Below, in pieces: positions 1-9,427 of a DNA stretch of 11,010 nucleotides (position 1 is the first letter of the stretch; every line of letters begins with the position of its first letter). The position numbers and the translations under genes are program-made. Source of the stretch: Monoraphidium neglectum (taxonomy: Eukaryota > Chlorophyta > Chlorophyceae > Sphaeropleales > Selenastraceae); the NCBI RefSeq assembly GCF_000611645.1, contig NW_014012286.1, forward strand, positions 1 through 11,010, written 5' to 3'. Under the pieces are notes generated by a model, which saw only the letters and a program-made list of their open reading frames with translations, did not search any database and was not told where the DNA came from.

Positions 1-12
1 CCCCGCCCCTAC

Positions 13-2678
13 CGCGCGATGTTGGCGCAGTACGACCCGTAGCGCGTGCCCAGGGCCACTGTGATGACGCCCTCCTGCGCTAGGTTGGTGTCGTCGCTGC
101 TGGCGCTGAGCTTCAGATCAAAGCGCCCCCCAGACTGCCGGACAGCATTGGATGGTTGCGTGTAGGGTCAGTGTTTTGAAGGGCAAGGGAAGGAGAGGAG
201 TTCTCAAATAGGGTCAGCAGCACCCAACCTTGGGCGGGGCGCCGTCGGGCAGCCGGCGCCGCCTTTGCTGTAGCTTACTTTGCTGCAGGCAGCAAGCGGC
301 CCCCCCCCTCCACCTCCACGCCAGCAGCAACAGCGGGGCCCAACCCAAACCACAGCAAGCCAACCCGTTTCAAGGGATTCAGGCGGGGGAAGAGGCTGCG
401 AGGCGCCGTGGCCGCACCTGGAAGACGGGCGGGTACGCGATGTCGCAGTTCTCCGCGCGCAGCTTGACCCCGATCTTGGTGGGCTCTGTCACCACGCCCT
501 CCACCATCTCTGGGGGCGCGGGCGGCGCCAGGGTTTCGCGGTGGTTTAAGGCGGGGATGCGGTGGTTTGGGGGAAGAGGCTGGGGTGCACAAGGGCGGGG
601 CATGAGGTCTTTATCCTTGACCGTGACGGGGCGGTGCCGCCTTGGTGCTCTCGCACGTAGGGTCAAACCCCTGAAGCGCTAAGTAAAGCGCAAAACACGC
701 AAAACACGCTTGGCCTTCCGCACGTGCCATGGAACCGCAGCCGCGGCTGCCTGGCTTAACGCACTCCGCGCCCCCACATTGCCCCCGACCAAGTCGCCGC
801 CGCTGCACGTGCTGATACGGTCATGCTACGGCCGGGCCTCGCACCGCTGAGCTTGGAGTGCTTGACCTTCTTCTCCTGGTCAATGGTCTCCTCCACGCGC
901 TCCACCACAAAGCCCATCACCTGGCGGTCGCAGGGACCAAACACGCCGGACGCCGATGGCACAATCACGTGTCGGGCAAGGCAGGAAGCGCTGCGCCTGC
1001 CAGCCGCCTGGGCCCCCGCGACGCTGCTTCGCACCAGCCACCGCCCTGGCCTGGCGCCACGACGCAGCCCGCCGCCTCGCCGCACCACCACCATCTGGCC
1101 CGCGCCAAGCCACCTCGGCCGCGCCGCAAACCAGAGCTGCTCAATCGCCTGCGATGGTACCCGTGATACGCCCCCCACAACATGCACCCCTGCTCAACCC
1201 TGTGAGCTGGTTCATCCCCAAACCCCGGCCCCTCCCCTCCATCCCACCTTGCCAGCCAGGAAAGCCGCCTTCTTCACATTCAGCACCTCAGTCTCGTCCT
1301 TGCACCCAAACAGGTCCGCAAAGCCGCCGCTGACGTCCGCGCACTCGACGCCGGGCGCGGACGCGATCCTCTGCGCCCACAGGCCCGCGAGCGCCCCCTG
1401 GTGCTGGTCCTTGGGCAGGTGCCCCAGCTTCAGCTCGCCTCCGGCCTGGGTCAGGGAGATCGAGGGGCCCAGACATGGCCAACTAGCTCGGGATGCGGGC
1501 GCCTGACATCCGCAGCATTGCCTGCACCGGCCGTGACCGGAACACGGAGTCCCCACAACGCCCCCGGCCGGGCCCCTGCCGCCACCGCCGCGCGAGAGCG
1601 GCAGCCCGCTGCCGGCCCTGCACCTGCGCGGCGCTCTGCCTGGCCCCGCCACGCCCCATCGTCTGCGGCGCGCCCCGCGCCCGCAGCCCCACCTGCTCCT
1701 TCGCCGCGTCGAGCATGGCGCCCATCGCGGTCCCGCCGTCGTCCCCCTTGGCCTTCACATGGATTACCAGGCTCGCCCCCGCCGACGACTGGCAGGCATC
1801 CTTCAGGGGCTGCAGCAGGTTGGCTGCGGTTGGGGGGGGACAGCGTCGCAGGGGTGGGTGGGTGTGCGTGGGCAGGGCCCCGGGGCAACGGGGGGCGCAG
1901 GATGTGCAGAAGGGTTGCATATGATAATAAGCTGTGGCGCAGCTGAAATGGCGTGGTTGGGCCAGCTGGCGGGATGGGCCACGCCGGCGCGTGGTCCCGG
2001 TGCATGGGGCCAGCCGCGAGCGCAGCTGGGCGATGCTGCTCCGAGACGTTTGCCTGGCGCCTGCACCCATTGACGACACATTTCGCTCACCCTTCTTCTG
2101 GCTTGTGAGCACATGCACCTCTTTCTCAGTGAACACCAGCACTGTGTCTGCGCGCGAGATTGTGCGACACGAGGATTGCAGAGGCATGAAGGAGTCAGTG
2201 CCCGGCAAAGGCAACCCAATGTTTTCCATCAGCAGCCACCGTCGCACTGCTGTCTACATGCACTTGCCCATTTCCGCCGCTGTGCCACGCCAATTGTGGC
2301 GTCAGGGTCCGACTGTAGCAGGCCTGTTTGCATATGCAGCATGGCCGTGCCGCATGCGCCGCTGCTGCAGCTGCTGTGTGCTGTGTGCGCTCACCCGGTA
2401 GCTCATAGCCAAACAGCCATAAGTGCAGGGAGATGGACTTCAGGTACCTCAAATCCTCGCTGGTGCTTCCCACCACGACTCCCAGGGCGCCAGAGTCCTC
2501 CCAGAGCGAGCTACGGTTGCCCTGTCAGATCACCGCGGCACAGTGGCACACTCAGCTCTACCCATGCCGCTACTTATCAATACAGGTGTCCATAAGACAC
2601 TACGCGCACCTTCCATGACTCGTACAGAAGCTTGAGACGCTTGCCAAAGGCGCCCTGATCGATAGCGACGTCCCCCAT
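13..2678 (-). CDS. SPT16: SPT16, FACT histone chaperone large subunit (N-terminal 290 residues, partial)
   Basis: SPT16 pairs with SSRP1/POB3 in the nuclear FACT complex, which takes apart and rebuilds nucleosomes during transcription and replication. Exons on the minus strand: 2678-2610, 2521-2395, 2147-2091, 1823-1693, 1445-1248, 920-845, 509-418 and 134-13, all with GT-AG introns and matching phases. Recognisable SPT16 stretches are EDLRYLKS with LWLFGYELPDTVLVF (about residues 40-71), VHVLTSQKK, HVKAKGDDG, the DLFGCKDETEVLNVKKAAFLA block (about 173-193), EPTKIGVKLRAENCDIAYPP and GTRYGSYCANIAR at 278-290. The family has an N lobe followed by a peptidase M24-like 'pita-bread' lobe that has lost catalysis; the window ends inside the second lobe. 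The start is ATG at 2678, with A at -3 and G at +4. It opens with MGDVAIDQGAFGKRLKLLYES, and I infer a shorter lead-in than in plant homologues. The rest of the gene lies beyond the left edge. Confidence 0.94.
737..750. repeat. 14-bp palindrome in an SPT16 intron, shared with the coiled-coil gene
   Basis: GCAGCCGCGGCTGC is a perfect palindrome, centred on a SacII-like CCGCGG, in the 335-base intron between SPT16 exons 6 and 7. It is identical to the core of the 20-bp palindrome at 9056-9075. No function is evident. Confidence 0.5.
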
Positions 2679-2744
2679 GCTCGCCCTAAGCCGCACACTA
2701 TGCAAAGATGCTTTGAGTAATCTCTAATCGCACATAGGGCGAGC
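2679..2744 (-). promoter_or_regulatory. inverted repeat abutting the SPT16 start codon, likely in the 5' UTR
   Basis: GCTCGCCCTA at 2679-2688 and its exact reverse complement TAGGGCGAGC at 2735-2744 form a 10-bp stem around a 46-base loop. The inner arm ends on the base next to the ATG. Within the loop, CAAAG/CTTTG at 2703-2707 and 2711-2715 form a 5-bp hairpin with a 3-base loop. If the SPT16 transcript starts upstream of 2744, the mRNA could fold just in front of its start codon and affect initiation. The transcription start is unknown, so the role is inference. Confidence 0.4.
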
Positions 2745-3022
2745 GGTGCTACGTAGATCACGCTTGGGTATGAATTGTACAATTGGCGCGCACGCCTGAG
2801 AGGAGGCCTGCAAAGGTCGCCACACTTCGTGATATGGCGAGCGCGACCTGGGGTCCAGAAGAATCGCTATGACTAGCCCACAGCCCAGCAGCAGCAGCAC
2901 GATACAGCAGCTGCCAGTGCAGCTTCACTAGCAGCTGCTCCTGTTGACCACCCAGCATTGAACGTCAAACGCACGAGCTTGCCGCGGTCTGTGGCTTTGG
3001 CCCACCGCCCTGTGGGTTCTTG

Positions 3023-3058
3023 GTCAACTCTGGGCATATGCATGAGCCAAGAGTTGAC
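3023..3058. repeat. hairpin-forming inverted repeat, 9-bp stem
   Basis: GTCAACTCT at 3023-3031 pairs exactly with AGAGTTGAC at 3050-3058 around an 18-base loop that contains CATATGCATG. It lies about 320 bases downstream of the coiled-coil stop codon and 345 upstream of the SPT16 start. It could be part of a 3' UTR, a binding site for a dimeric factor, or chance. Confidence 0.35.
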
Positions 3059-3377
3059 AGGTTGCATGCTGTTGGTGAGCCTTGAGAGCAGGGCGGGTAG
3101 GCGCAGCTGCACGCCCAACAAGGCCGCCCGCTCGCTTCACAATCCAAAGTAGATTGGGTCCAGCCACCTCTCCTAATTCTTCACCTGTTTCCCGTACTGC
3201 AGTGGGTGTCCAGTGCCTCCTGGGCCAGAACATGCTCTTGCTGTGCACCACAGGTCTGCTCACCCACTGACCCAGTGGGCACAACAGTGTTGTTCATGGC
3301 GTCATAGGGTGTTCAAGACAAGAGGACAGGTTGGTTGTGCCTGTGTCATGTTATGCAAGGGCTCAAAGCTTGTTACG

Positions 3378-3382
3378 TTACA
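3378..3382 (-). terminator. TGTAA motif overlapping the stop codon (possible poly(A) signal)
   Basis: TGTAA is the usual poly(A) signal of many green algae. Here, in the sense direction, it spans the last TG of the leucine codon and the TAA stop. I found no other TGTAA in the sense direction between this point and the SPT16 start. If used, the 3' UTR would be only 10 to 30 bases. A variant signal further down may be the true one. Confidence 0.25.
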
Positions 3383-3871
3383 AATGCACGGTGAACACGT
3401 CGGGCCACTCGCCCCCACCCCTGCGAGCACCAATGCCGCCGCCGCCCGCCGCAGCCGCCCCTGCGCTGCGGCTCGGCCGCGTGCGGCCCCCGCCGTTGCC
3501 GCCGCCGCCGCCAGTGCCCTTGCCCCCAAGCAGGGTGGCGGACGCGAGGCCGAGGTCAAACTCGTCGACGTAGTCATCGTCCTCCTGCCGCCGCCGCTGC
3601 TGCTGCTGCTGGTGCTGCCGTTGCTGGTGCTGCCTAGAGCAACCCGTGCGCAGGGCGATGCGCTGCATGAGCCCCTCCAGCCGGCTGAACCGCTGCTCTG
3701 CGTCTGCAAGCCGATTTGACTTGTCGTGCAGCTCCTGATTGAGGTGTGTGTGACGATGGCAGGAGTGTGGTGGTTTAGTGCACGTTTGAGTGTGTAGACG
3801 TGCGCGCACGCATGCATGCGCGTGCTCGCACGCAAGCATGCACGTGCACGTGTGTTGTGTGTGTGTGTGTA

Positions 3872-3918
<47 letters not shown>

Positions 3919-6900
3919 AAGTGTGAAAGTGTGTGTGTGTGTGTGCAAGTGTGAAAGTGTGTGTGTGTGTTGATGTGATTGATTGGCATTGGCATGTGCG
4001 TGCATGGGTCTCAGGCATTTCTCATATGCTCTGCAAACAAAAGCAAGGTTGTTTCCTTCGCCGTACGAATCATGAGTAAGAAAGACCATGCGGATGCACC
4101 AGCCACAACTCACCGCCATCAATTGCGACACCGCCAACCCCTGCTGCCCGTCCGCCCTAGCAGCTGCATCCCGCGCGCGCTCCAGGGCGCGCTCCCGCCC
4201 CGCCAGCGCTTCCTCCAGCCCTTCCACCCGCGCCGCCAGCGCCCCCGCGCGCGCCGCCGCCGCGGCGTCGTCCGCCGCCGCTGCTCGCGGCGCCGCCGCC
4301 ACGCGCTGCTCCGACGCCAGCGCCGCCGCCAGCTCGCAGGCGCGGCGCTCGGCTTCGGACAGCGCCGCGCGGGCCTCGCTGGCGGCGGCGCGCGCCTGCT
4401 GCAGGTCGGCCGCCGCCTGCGCCGCCTCGGCGCTGCGGTCTGCTCGCGCCTGGGCGCAACGCGAGGTTTGTTGGCGCTTGGTGAGGGATGGCCATGAACC
4501 AAGGCTAGGGCAGTCCAGAGCGTATGAGCTAGTGGCAAGTCGGGCCAGCCCAGGCTGGTGCGCCGCCCCGAAGGTTGTGGTAAGCAGACACGTTGCGGTG
4601 CGCACCTGCTGGGCAGCTGCCTCATAGCTTCTTGCCAGCTCCGCCAGGTCTCCTCGGCAGCTGTCGGCCTCGTGGAAGCGAGCCTGCAGGGAGGTGGATG
4701 TTTTGAATCTGATCGCAGGGCAGCGGTGTCGACAATGAGCCGCCTGTTTGATATTACGATGCTCTTGCCGTTGCACCTACCTGTCTGGCCCAGCCTGGAC
4801 ACCTCACCAGCCCCAGCTATGCATGCGCACCTGCCAGTCTGCTGCGGCCGCCTCCAGCTCCCGCAGCGTGCGCTCCTGCGCCACCAGCCGCGCCTCAAGC
4901 TCGACGCAGCGCCGCTCAGAGTCGAGCGCCTGGGCCTGCGGAACACGGCGGGGCGGCGCTGAGTCAGCGGGGCCACAGCCAGTGGGGGCGCATCACGTCA
5001 ACCAGTGTATGCAGCGAGCTACGAGTTAGAAAGAAGGCAACGCCGGCAAGACGATGATGCCAAACGGGGCGTGGTGCGCATCAGGAGGAGTGCTGGTCAG
5101 TCAGTGGGGGGCGCCACATAGGCGCCGCACCTGTGCGCCCTTCAACTGCCCCTCCAGCTCCCGCCACCGCAGCTCGGCACCCTCCCCCCGCCGCTCCGCC
5201 TCGCGCCACCGCGCCTCCGCCTCCGCCGCGGCCCGCGCCGCGTCCGCCGCGCCGCGCTGGGCTTCGGCCGCCGCAGCGGCCGCGTCTTTGTGGCGGGCCT
5301 CGGCGTCGGCGGCACGCGCCTCGGCGGCCGAGAGGCGGCGCTCTGAGGCCTCCAGCTGAGAGGCCAGCTCCTTGACCGCACCCTCGCTCCTGACGTTTTG
5401 GTGACAATCCAAGGGCCAGTTTAGATAATAATTAACCTTACCTAAGCTTCATTACCTAAGCTTCAACTTGCTTCACCTTTTCTATGTTGGGGCAGGCTTC
5501 TTCTACTTGGCTTTTATCATCCAAGCTCTGGGCTTGACTGGCAACTGCAACACCCACACAACCTGAGACTGCAGACTAGTCCCACGCATGCACACCGTGC
5601 AGCACTTGGCAGCCGCAGTTCCAACGGCAGCCCTGGAGCCCTTCCCTGATCCCCGGCATCCAATTTCCCCACCTGTCCGCCCGCCGCAGCACCGCCGAGG
5701 CCTCCGCCGCCGCCTCCTGCGCCCGCGCCTCCACCTCGCCAAGCCGCTGCTCCGCCGCCGCCGCGCGCCGCGCCGCGTCCTCCGCCGCACCCTGGGCCTC
5801 CCTCAGCTGGCCCGTGAGGGACTCCTGCGCCGCCTCGGCCGCGTCCAGCTTCCCCCTCAGCTCCTTGGCCTGCCGACGCCGCGAGACGGGCGCAGCGAAT
5901 CGAAGCCCAAGGGGCACGTCATCGAGAAAGCATTCTCGGAGGCTCCGAGCCACCCGCCAGAAGGATCCACACAAACAACAGGCCGTCTGCTGGTACAGCG
6001 CGAGAGCCTCTTTATCATTGCCGGTGTGGCTGTTGACGTGTCGGGACGGCTGGCGTCCGCCCTGCCCTTGGTTGCCTTGAGGGCCGCACCCCAGCCCCCC
6101 CCCACCTGCGCCTCCAGCGCGCCCTGCGCCCTGAGCCCCTCCGCCTGCGCGCCCACCAGCCCCTGGACCAGCCGCTCGCTGTCGCCGGCGCGGCCGGCGG
6201 CGGTGTCGCGCTCGGCGCTGAGGGCCTCGGCCGCGGCGCGCTCCTGGCCCAGCTTGTGTTGCAGCTCATAGAGCTCCCTTGATATAAGATAAGTTACGTA
6301 CAAGGCAAGTGGCTATGTCTAATCAGACGTTTCATATGTACAGAAGGACGTACCATCCAAGGCAACCAGCCAGCCGCGCTCGGAGCATGGGCAGGGCGTG
6401 CTGGGGGCACAGCAGGGAGGCCACTATGTGGAGAAGTGCAGCGGCATCACTGGATGCCGACCTGCGCGACAGACGCAGCGTGCGAGGGCACCCCCCGCCT
6501 CGCCTCGCACCTGGACGCCTCCGCGAGCTTCGCCGCCGCCTCCTTGCGCCGCCCCTCTGCAGCCTCCGCGTCCGCCACCGCACGCTGCAGCAGCCCGTCC
6601 TTCTCCCGCAGGCCGGCCTGCAGAGAGTTGACCTGCGCAACAACAACCCGCACAACAACAGCCGCCGTCACACATAACCCAGCTGCAATCGATACTCATG
6701 CGGCCAAGGGTGCTGTGCAGCAGAAGTTCTTCACAAACCTCAGATCTCAGATCACACCAGATCATGCGCCACGGGCCGCAGGCCGCACCTCGACCTGCAG
6801 GCCGTGCACCTCCATCCTGAGCCGCTCCAGCTCGTCCGCCGCCGCCGCCATCGCGTCCTCTGCGCTGCTGCAGACGACCCCTGTGCCTAAGCGCCGCATT

Positions 6901-9380
6901 TCATGTGGTTCCCTGTCAGGGCCCTTGAATGACTAGCTAAGTGATGCGCGTCGGAACCGCCACCATTGCTTCACTGTCGGCCTGCCTTGTTGCTTTGTCC
7001 GCCCGCAGCCCGTCCCCCCAAGACAGCCCCAAGCCCGGCCGAGCCGCTCACCGCTGCCGCCGCCGCTCCTCAGCCGCCGCGGCGGCGTGAGGCAGTACCG
7101 TCGCCCCAGGCTGCCGCCCATCCCGGGGGAACCCGGCCCCGACGCCGGCCCCAGCCCCGGCGGCCCCTGCTGCAGCATGCGCTGCAGCTGGCTGAGCTCT
7201 GTGTGGAGCTCCAGCACCTGCGCGTGGCGCGCCTCAAGCGCGTCGTCCCGCTCCCGCAGCTTGGCCTGGCGCGAGGTGGAATTTCGTTTCTGTGATTTTC
7301 TCCGTTGCTGCAGGAGGCCGCGCCGACGCTGTTGCGGTACCGGCACATCATGATTGGAGCCCACAGGAACATGCAGCAACAGCTCGCTGTTTGTCACGCA
7401 TAACAAAGAAGAGTCTAAGGGGGGTCGGCGTTTTTATGACCACAGGGCGGCTGCAGGGCGGGACGCTGCCATGGCACCCACCTTGAGGGCCCTGACCGCG
7501 TCCTTGTACTTGCGGCTGCTGCCCTCCTTCGCCGCCAGCCGCGCCTGCAGCTCCGCAACCTGCTGCTGCACTGCCGCACGATGCTGCGGACTGGACGCCC
7601 ATGGGTCGCGCGCCGCGTCTGCAAACCGGGGGTGCAAATGCGGGCGGCATTGGATCGCTGCATCCTGGTGCCATTGCAAAAAATGCACTACCTCGGCGCG
7701 GCTGCTGGGGTGCCGGCATTCGCAGGTGCTCCATCTCCCGTGTCAAAAAACCACGCCCACGCTGCCAAGGCCATCCCCGATCAACGCACCCTGCAGCTGC
7801 TGGCGCGCGGCGATGAGCTCGTCCCTCGCGGCGGCCAGCTGCGAGTGCAGCGCCGCCAGCGCCGCGTCCTTCTCGCCCGTCAGGGCGCGCAGCGCGGAGA
7901 GCTCGCGCTCTTGGGCCGCCGCACGCTGTTGCGCCGATGCCAGGTCTGCGGCGGCATCAGAGTGGCGGCATGCTGATCAGCTTGAGCGCGCAGCGCACAA
8001 GGCAAGCGCCACAAATCACCCATCAGGTGTATGAGGCCCGACTCTGGGGCTCTAAGGATGCAGCCGCGACAAAGTGGGGTGAGAAGCAGCAGGCGCAGCC
8101 AGCCCGCTCTGCGGTGCTGCATGAGCCCACAGCTGTGCCCCCGTGCGGCGCCGGCTGCCGCTGGGGCCCGCACGCACACCTTGCTGCACCGCTCGCAGCC
8201 GGGCGTCAGACTGGCTCTCCCCCAGGGCCCGCTCCCGCCGCAGCGCGTCCGCCTCCTGTTGAAATTCGGCTGCGCGCGCCTGCGGGCGTGGCAAGCCCAG
8301 GGAATGTTGTGCGAGCTGCACACACACAACACCGGAACTGAGGATTTTGCCGCTTGCCCCTGCACACTTCATCTCGCAGACAGCACCCTGATCTTCTCAA
8401 CATCTACTTCGAACTTTGGGTCGGTGCATCTGGCCAACGCAGTGGCATCACATGAAAGGCTGCCCACCTGCGCCTCTGCCAGCGACGCCTCGAGCGCCGC
8501 GTCCGCCGGCGTGCCCGCGGCGATCTGCCTGTTCAGCTGCTCGATCGTCCGCTGCCGCGCGGAGAGTGCCTCCTCCAGCTGCCCAATGGCTCTGTCCTTC
8601 GACTCCAGCGCAGCCTCCCAGTTTGAGCGCGCCTCCTGGGAGCGGGCCTGCATTTTTCAAAAGCGTGCGCAAGCAGACGAGCGTCTCTGGTTAGCAGCTG
8701 GCTGGGGGTGACAAGCGCTGCGGTGATTTGTTGCTCAATGCTGCACGTTGCTGTTCAGTGCCGCAGGCGCCGGGCGGCATCTGACGATAATTCACCGCGG
8801 CTAACGGGCGACCGCTTAGTGCCAGGGCCGCGCTGAGGTTGCGAGTTAGGCCGGCGCACAGCGGCGCTGCGGTCGCCTCTGAGCGGCGGCTGCTGCTGCC
8901 GCACTCCCCGCGCTCTCACCACGAGCTGCATGTGCTGCTCCCGCAGCTCGATAATTTCCATCTCCTTCTCATTGAGGGCGCCCTTGAGCTTGATCAGCTG
9001 CGGCGCATGCAGCGGCAGAGGCACGCTCGTTGCTGCTGTCACCAAGCGAGGCACCGCGGCAGCCGCGGCTGCCGCTGCACCAAGTCGGTATCTTCTCATT
9101 CGGACCCCGACTCACGGGCGCTGCGCACCTCATCCTGCTTGCCGGCTGTCTCCAGCTGCGTGCTGTAGGGCATCCCATCTGATGGGTCCATCTCACTCTG
9201 CGTGCGCCCCCTCGTCTTTGATGCACCGCCACCGACGGACGCCGCGCCTCCCAGTGCTGGCGACGCGAGCGTGTAGACCGTCGTCAGGCCATCGCTGTAG
9301 GTGCGCAGATCATGCACCTGTTGGTGCACGAGCGGGGCAGTGTTGCGCGGCTGCTCCGGCGTGCGCTTCAAACGCTGCAT
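3378..9380 (-). CDS. long Ala/Glu-rich coiled-coil protein, 16 exons, about 937 aa, family not recognised
   Basis: Exons on the minus strand: 9380-9129, 8997-8920, 8647-8468, 8279-8180, 7945-7790, 7618-7482, 7265-7052, 6859-6789, 6632-6511, 6277-6106, 5869-5673, 5389-5131, 4935-4831, 4683-4606, 4449-4114 and 3734-3378 (stop TAA). The sum is 2814 bases and every junction keeps phase, which is strong support for one gene. Residues 1-84 are polar and not obviously coiled. Residues 85-334 and about 373-848 are rich in Ala, Glu, Arg, Gln and Leu in heptad-like order, for example LIKLKGALNEKEMEIIELRE at 85. A Pro/Gly-rich hinge at about 335-372 separates the two rods. The tail has a Gln/Arg run, an acidic patch EDDDYVDEFD, a Gly-rich stretch, and ends EWPDVFTVHL. 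I see no signal peptide, membrane segment or enzyme motif. A structural, Golgi-tether, cytoskeletal or ciliary role is possible, but none is shown. The start is uncertain: ATG 9532 with a 53-base intron also fits. Confidence 0.82.
3595..3612 (-). repeat. CAG-type repeat encoding a Gln run
   Basis: A short CTG/CAG tract in the last coding exon encodes five consecutive glutamines, within the larger Gln/Arg stretch RQHQQRQHQQQQQRRRQ of the tail. It sits just after the coiled coil and before the acidic patch. Short Gln runs of this kind vary in length between strains. Confidence 0.7.
3798..3855. repeat. alternating purine-pyrimidine tracts (Z-DNA-prone)
   Basis: Bases 3798-3825 alternate purine and pyrimidine without a break for 28 bases, rich in CG, CA and TG steps. 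Bases 3836-3855 do so for 20 more and lead straight into the TG microsatellite. Such DNA favours the left-handed form under torsion. It is in the intron between the last two coding exons. Confidence 0.7.
3850..3970. repeat. interrupted (TG)n/(CA)n microsatellite in the last intron of the coiled-coil gene
   Basis: The TG blocks cover 3856-3870, 3874-3917 (22 uninterrupted units), 3929-3945 and 3957-3970. The 13-base unit GCAAGTGTGAAAG occurs at 3917-3929 and again at 3945-3957, a 28-base period showing a local duplication. In the transcript the tract reads CA. It lies in a 379-base intron, the longest of the gene, so length changes do not alter the protein. CA-rich intron RNA is a known binding site for hnRNP L-type proteins in animals; any such use here is inference. 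Confidence 0.95.
4450..4605 (-). other. stop-free, multiple-of-three intron (possible retained exon)
   Basis: The intron between coding exons 14 and 15 is 156 bases, exactly 52 codons, and has no stop in the frame of the protein. If retained it would insert 52 residues whose composition (Thr, Leu, Ser, Pro, Gly, Cys) is unlike the surrounding Ala/Glu coil. Donor GTGCGC and acceptor GCCCAG are both normal for the gene, so splicing is the simpler reading. Retention would break the heptad pattern. Confidence 0.45.
5438..5465. repeat. 14-bp perfect tandem duplication in an intron
   Basis: TTACCTAAGCTTCA occurs twice in a row, at 5438-5451 and 5452-5465, inside the AT-rich intron 5390-5672 of the coiled-coil gene. 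It carries HindIII-like AAGCTT twice. It is a simple slippage or duplication product, with no known role. Confidence 0.9.
9056..9075. repeat. 20-bp perfect palindrome in the first long intron
   Basis: GCGGCAGCCGCGGCTGCCGC is its own reverse complement. It lies in the intron 8998-9128 of the coiled-coil gene, about 60 bases before the acceptor. Its 14-base core, GCAGCCGCGGCTGC, also occurs at 737-750 in an SPT16 intron. GC-rich DNA makes such palindromes more likely by chance. Confidence 0.6.
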
Positions 9381-9427
9381 GTGAGTTCGCAAGCGCTGCT
9401 TTGGTCGTGCGCTCGCCAGTGGCTCAC

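Larger units (their letters stand above)
2679..3377. other. intergenic region between the two genes
   Basis: These 699 bases run from the stop of the coiled-coil gene to the start of SPT16, both on the minus strand. They should hold the 3' UTR of the first and the promoter and 5' UTR of the second. No long reading frame has convincing codon use. The region has visibly lower GC than the exons, a CAG-rich patch at about 2880-2945, a hairpin at 3023-3058 and the inverted repeat next to the SPT16 ATG. I see no clear TATA box. Confidence 0.7.

Noticed and set aside
9..11. TAG stop that would end the SPT16 exon in frame
   Set aside because: Conservation of the preceding block and the GTAGGG donor overlapping the stop point to an intron; SPT16 proteins continue far beyond this point.
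823..1506. Long plus-strand frame of 227 codons
   Set aside because: It lies opposite SPT16 exons and introns; the minus strand gives clear SPT16 motifs and matched splice phases.
3850..3970. Repeat array considered as CRISPR or telomere-like
   Set aside because: It is a dinucleotide microsatellite with no unique spacers and no telomere unit.
3775..4113. His-Thr repeat protein read through the microsatellite
   Set aside because: It is an intron read in frame; the GTGAGT donor at 4113 and CAG acceptor at 3735 join two coil exons cleanly. Kept only as a retention possibility.
3979..4627. Plus-strand frames rich in Arg and Ala/Ser
   Set aside because: They mirror the 336-base Ala-rich coil exon at 4114-4449 and have no independent support.
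5588..6271. Long plus-strand frame of 227 codons, Arg/Pro/Leu-rich
   Set aside because: It is antisense to coiled-coil exons; GC-rich coding DNA leaves such frames open by composition.
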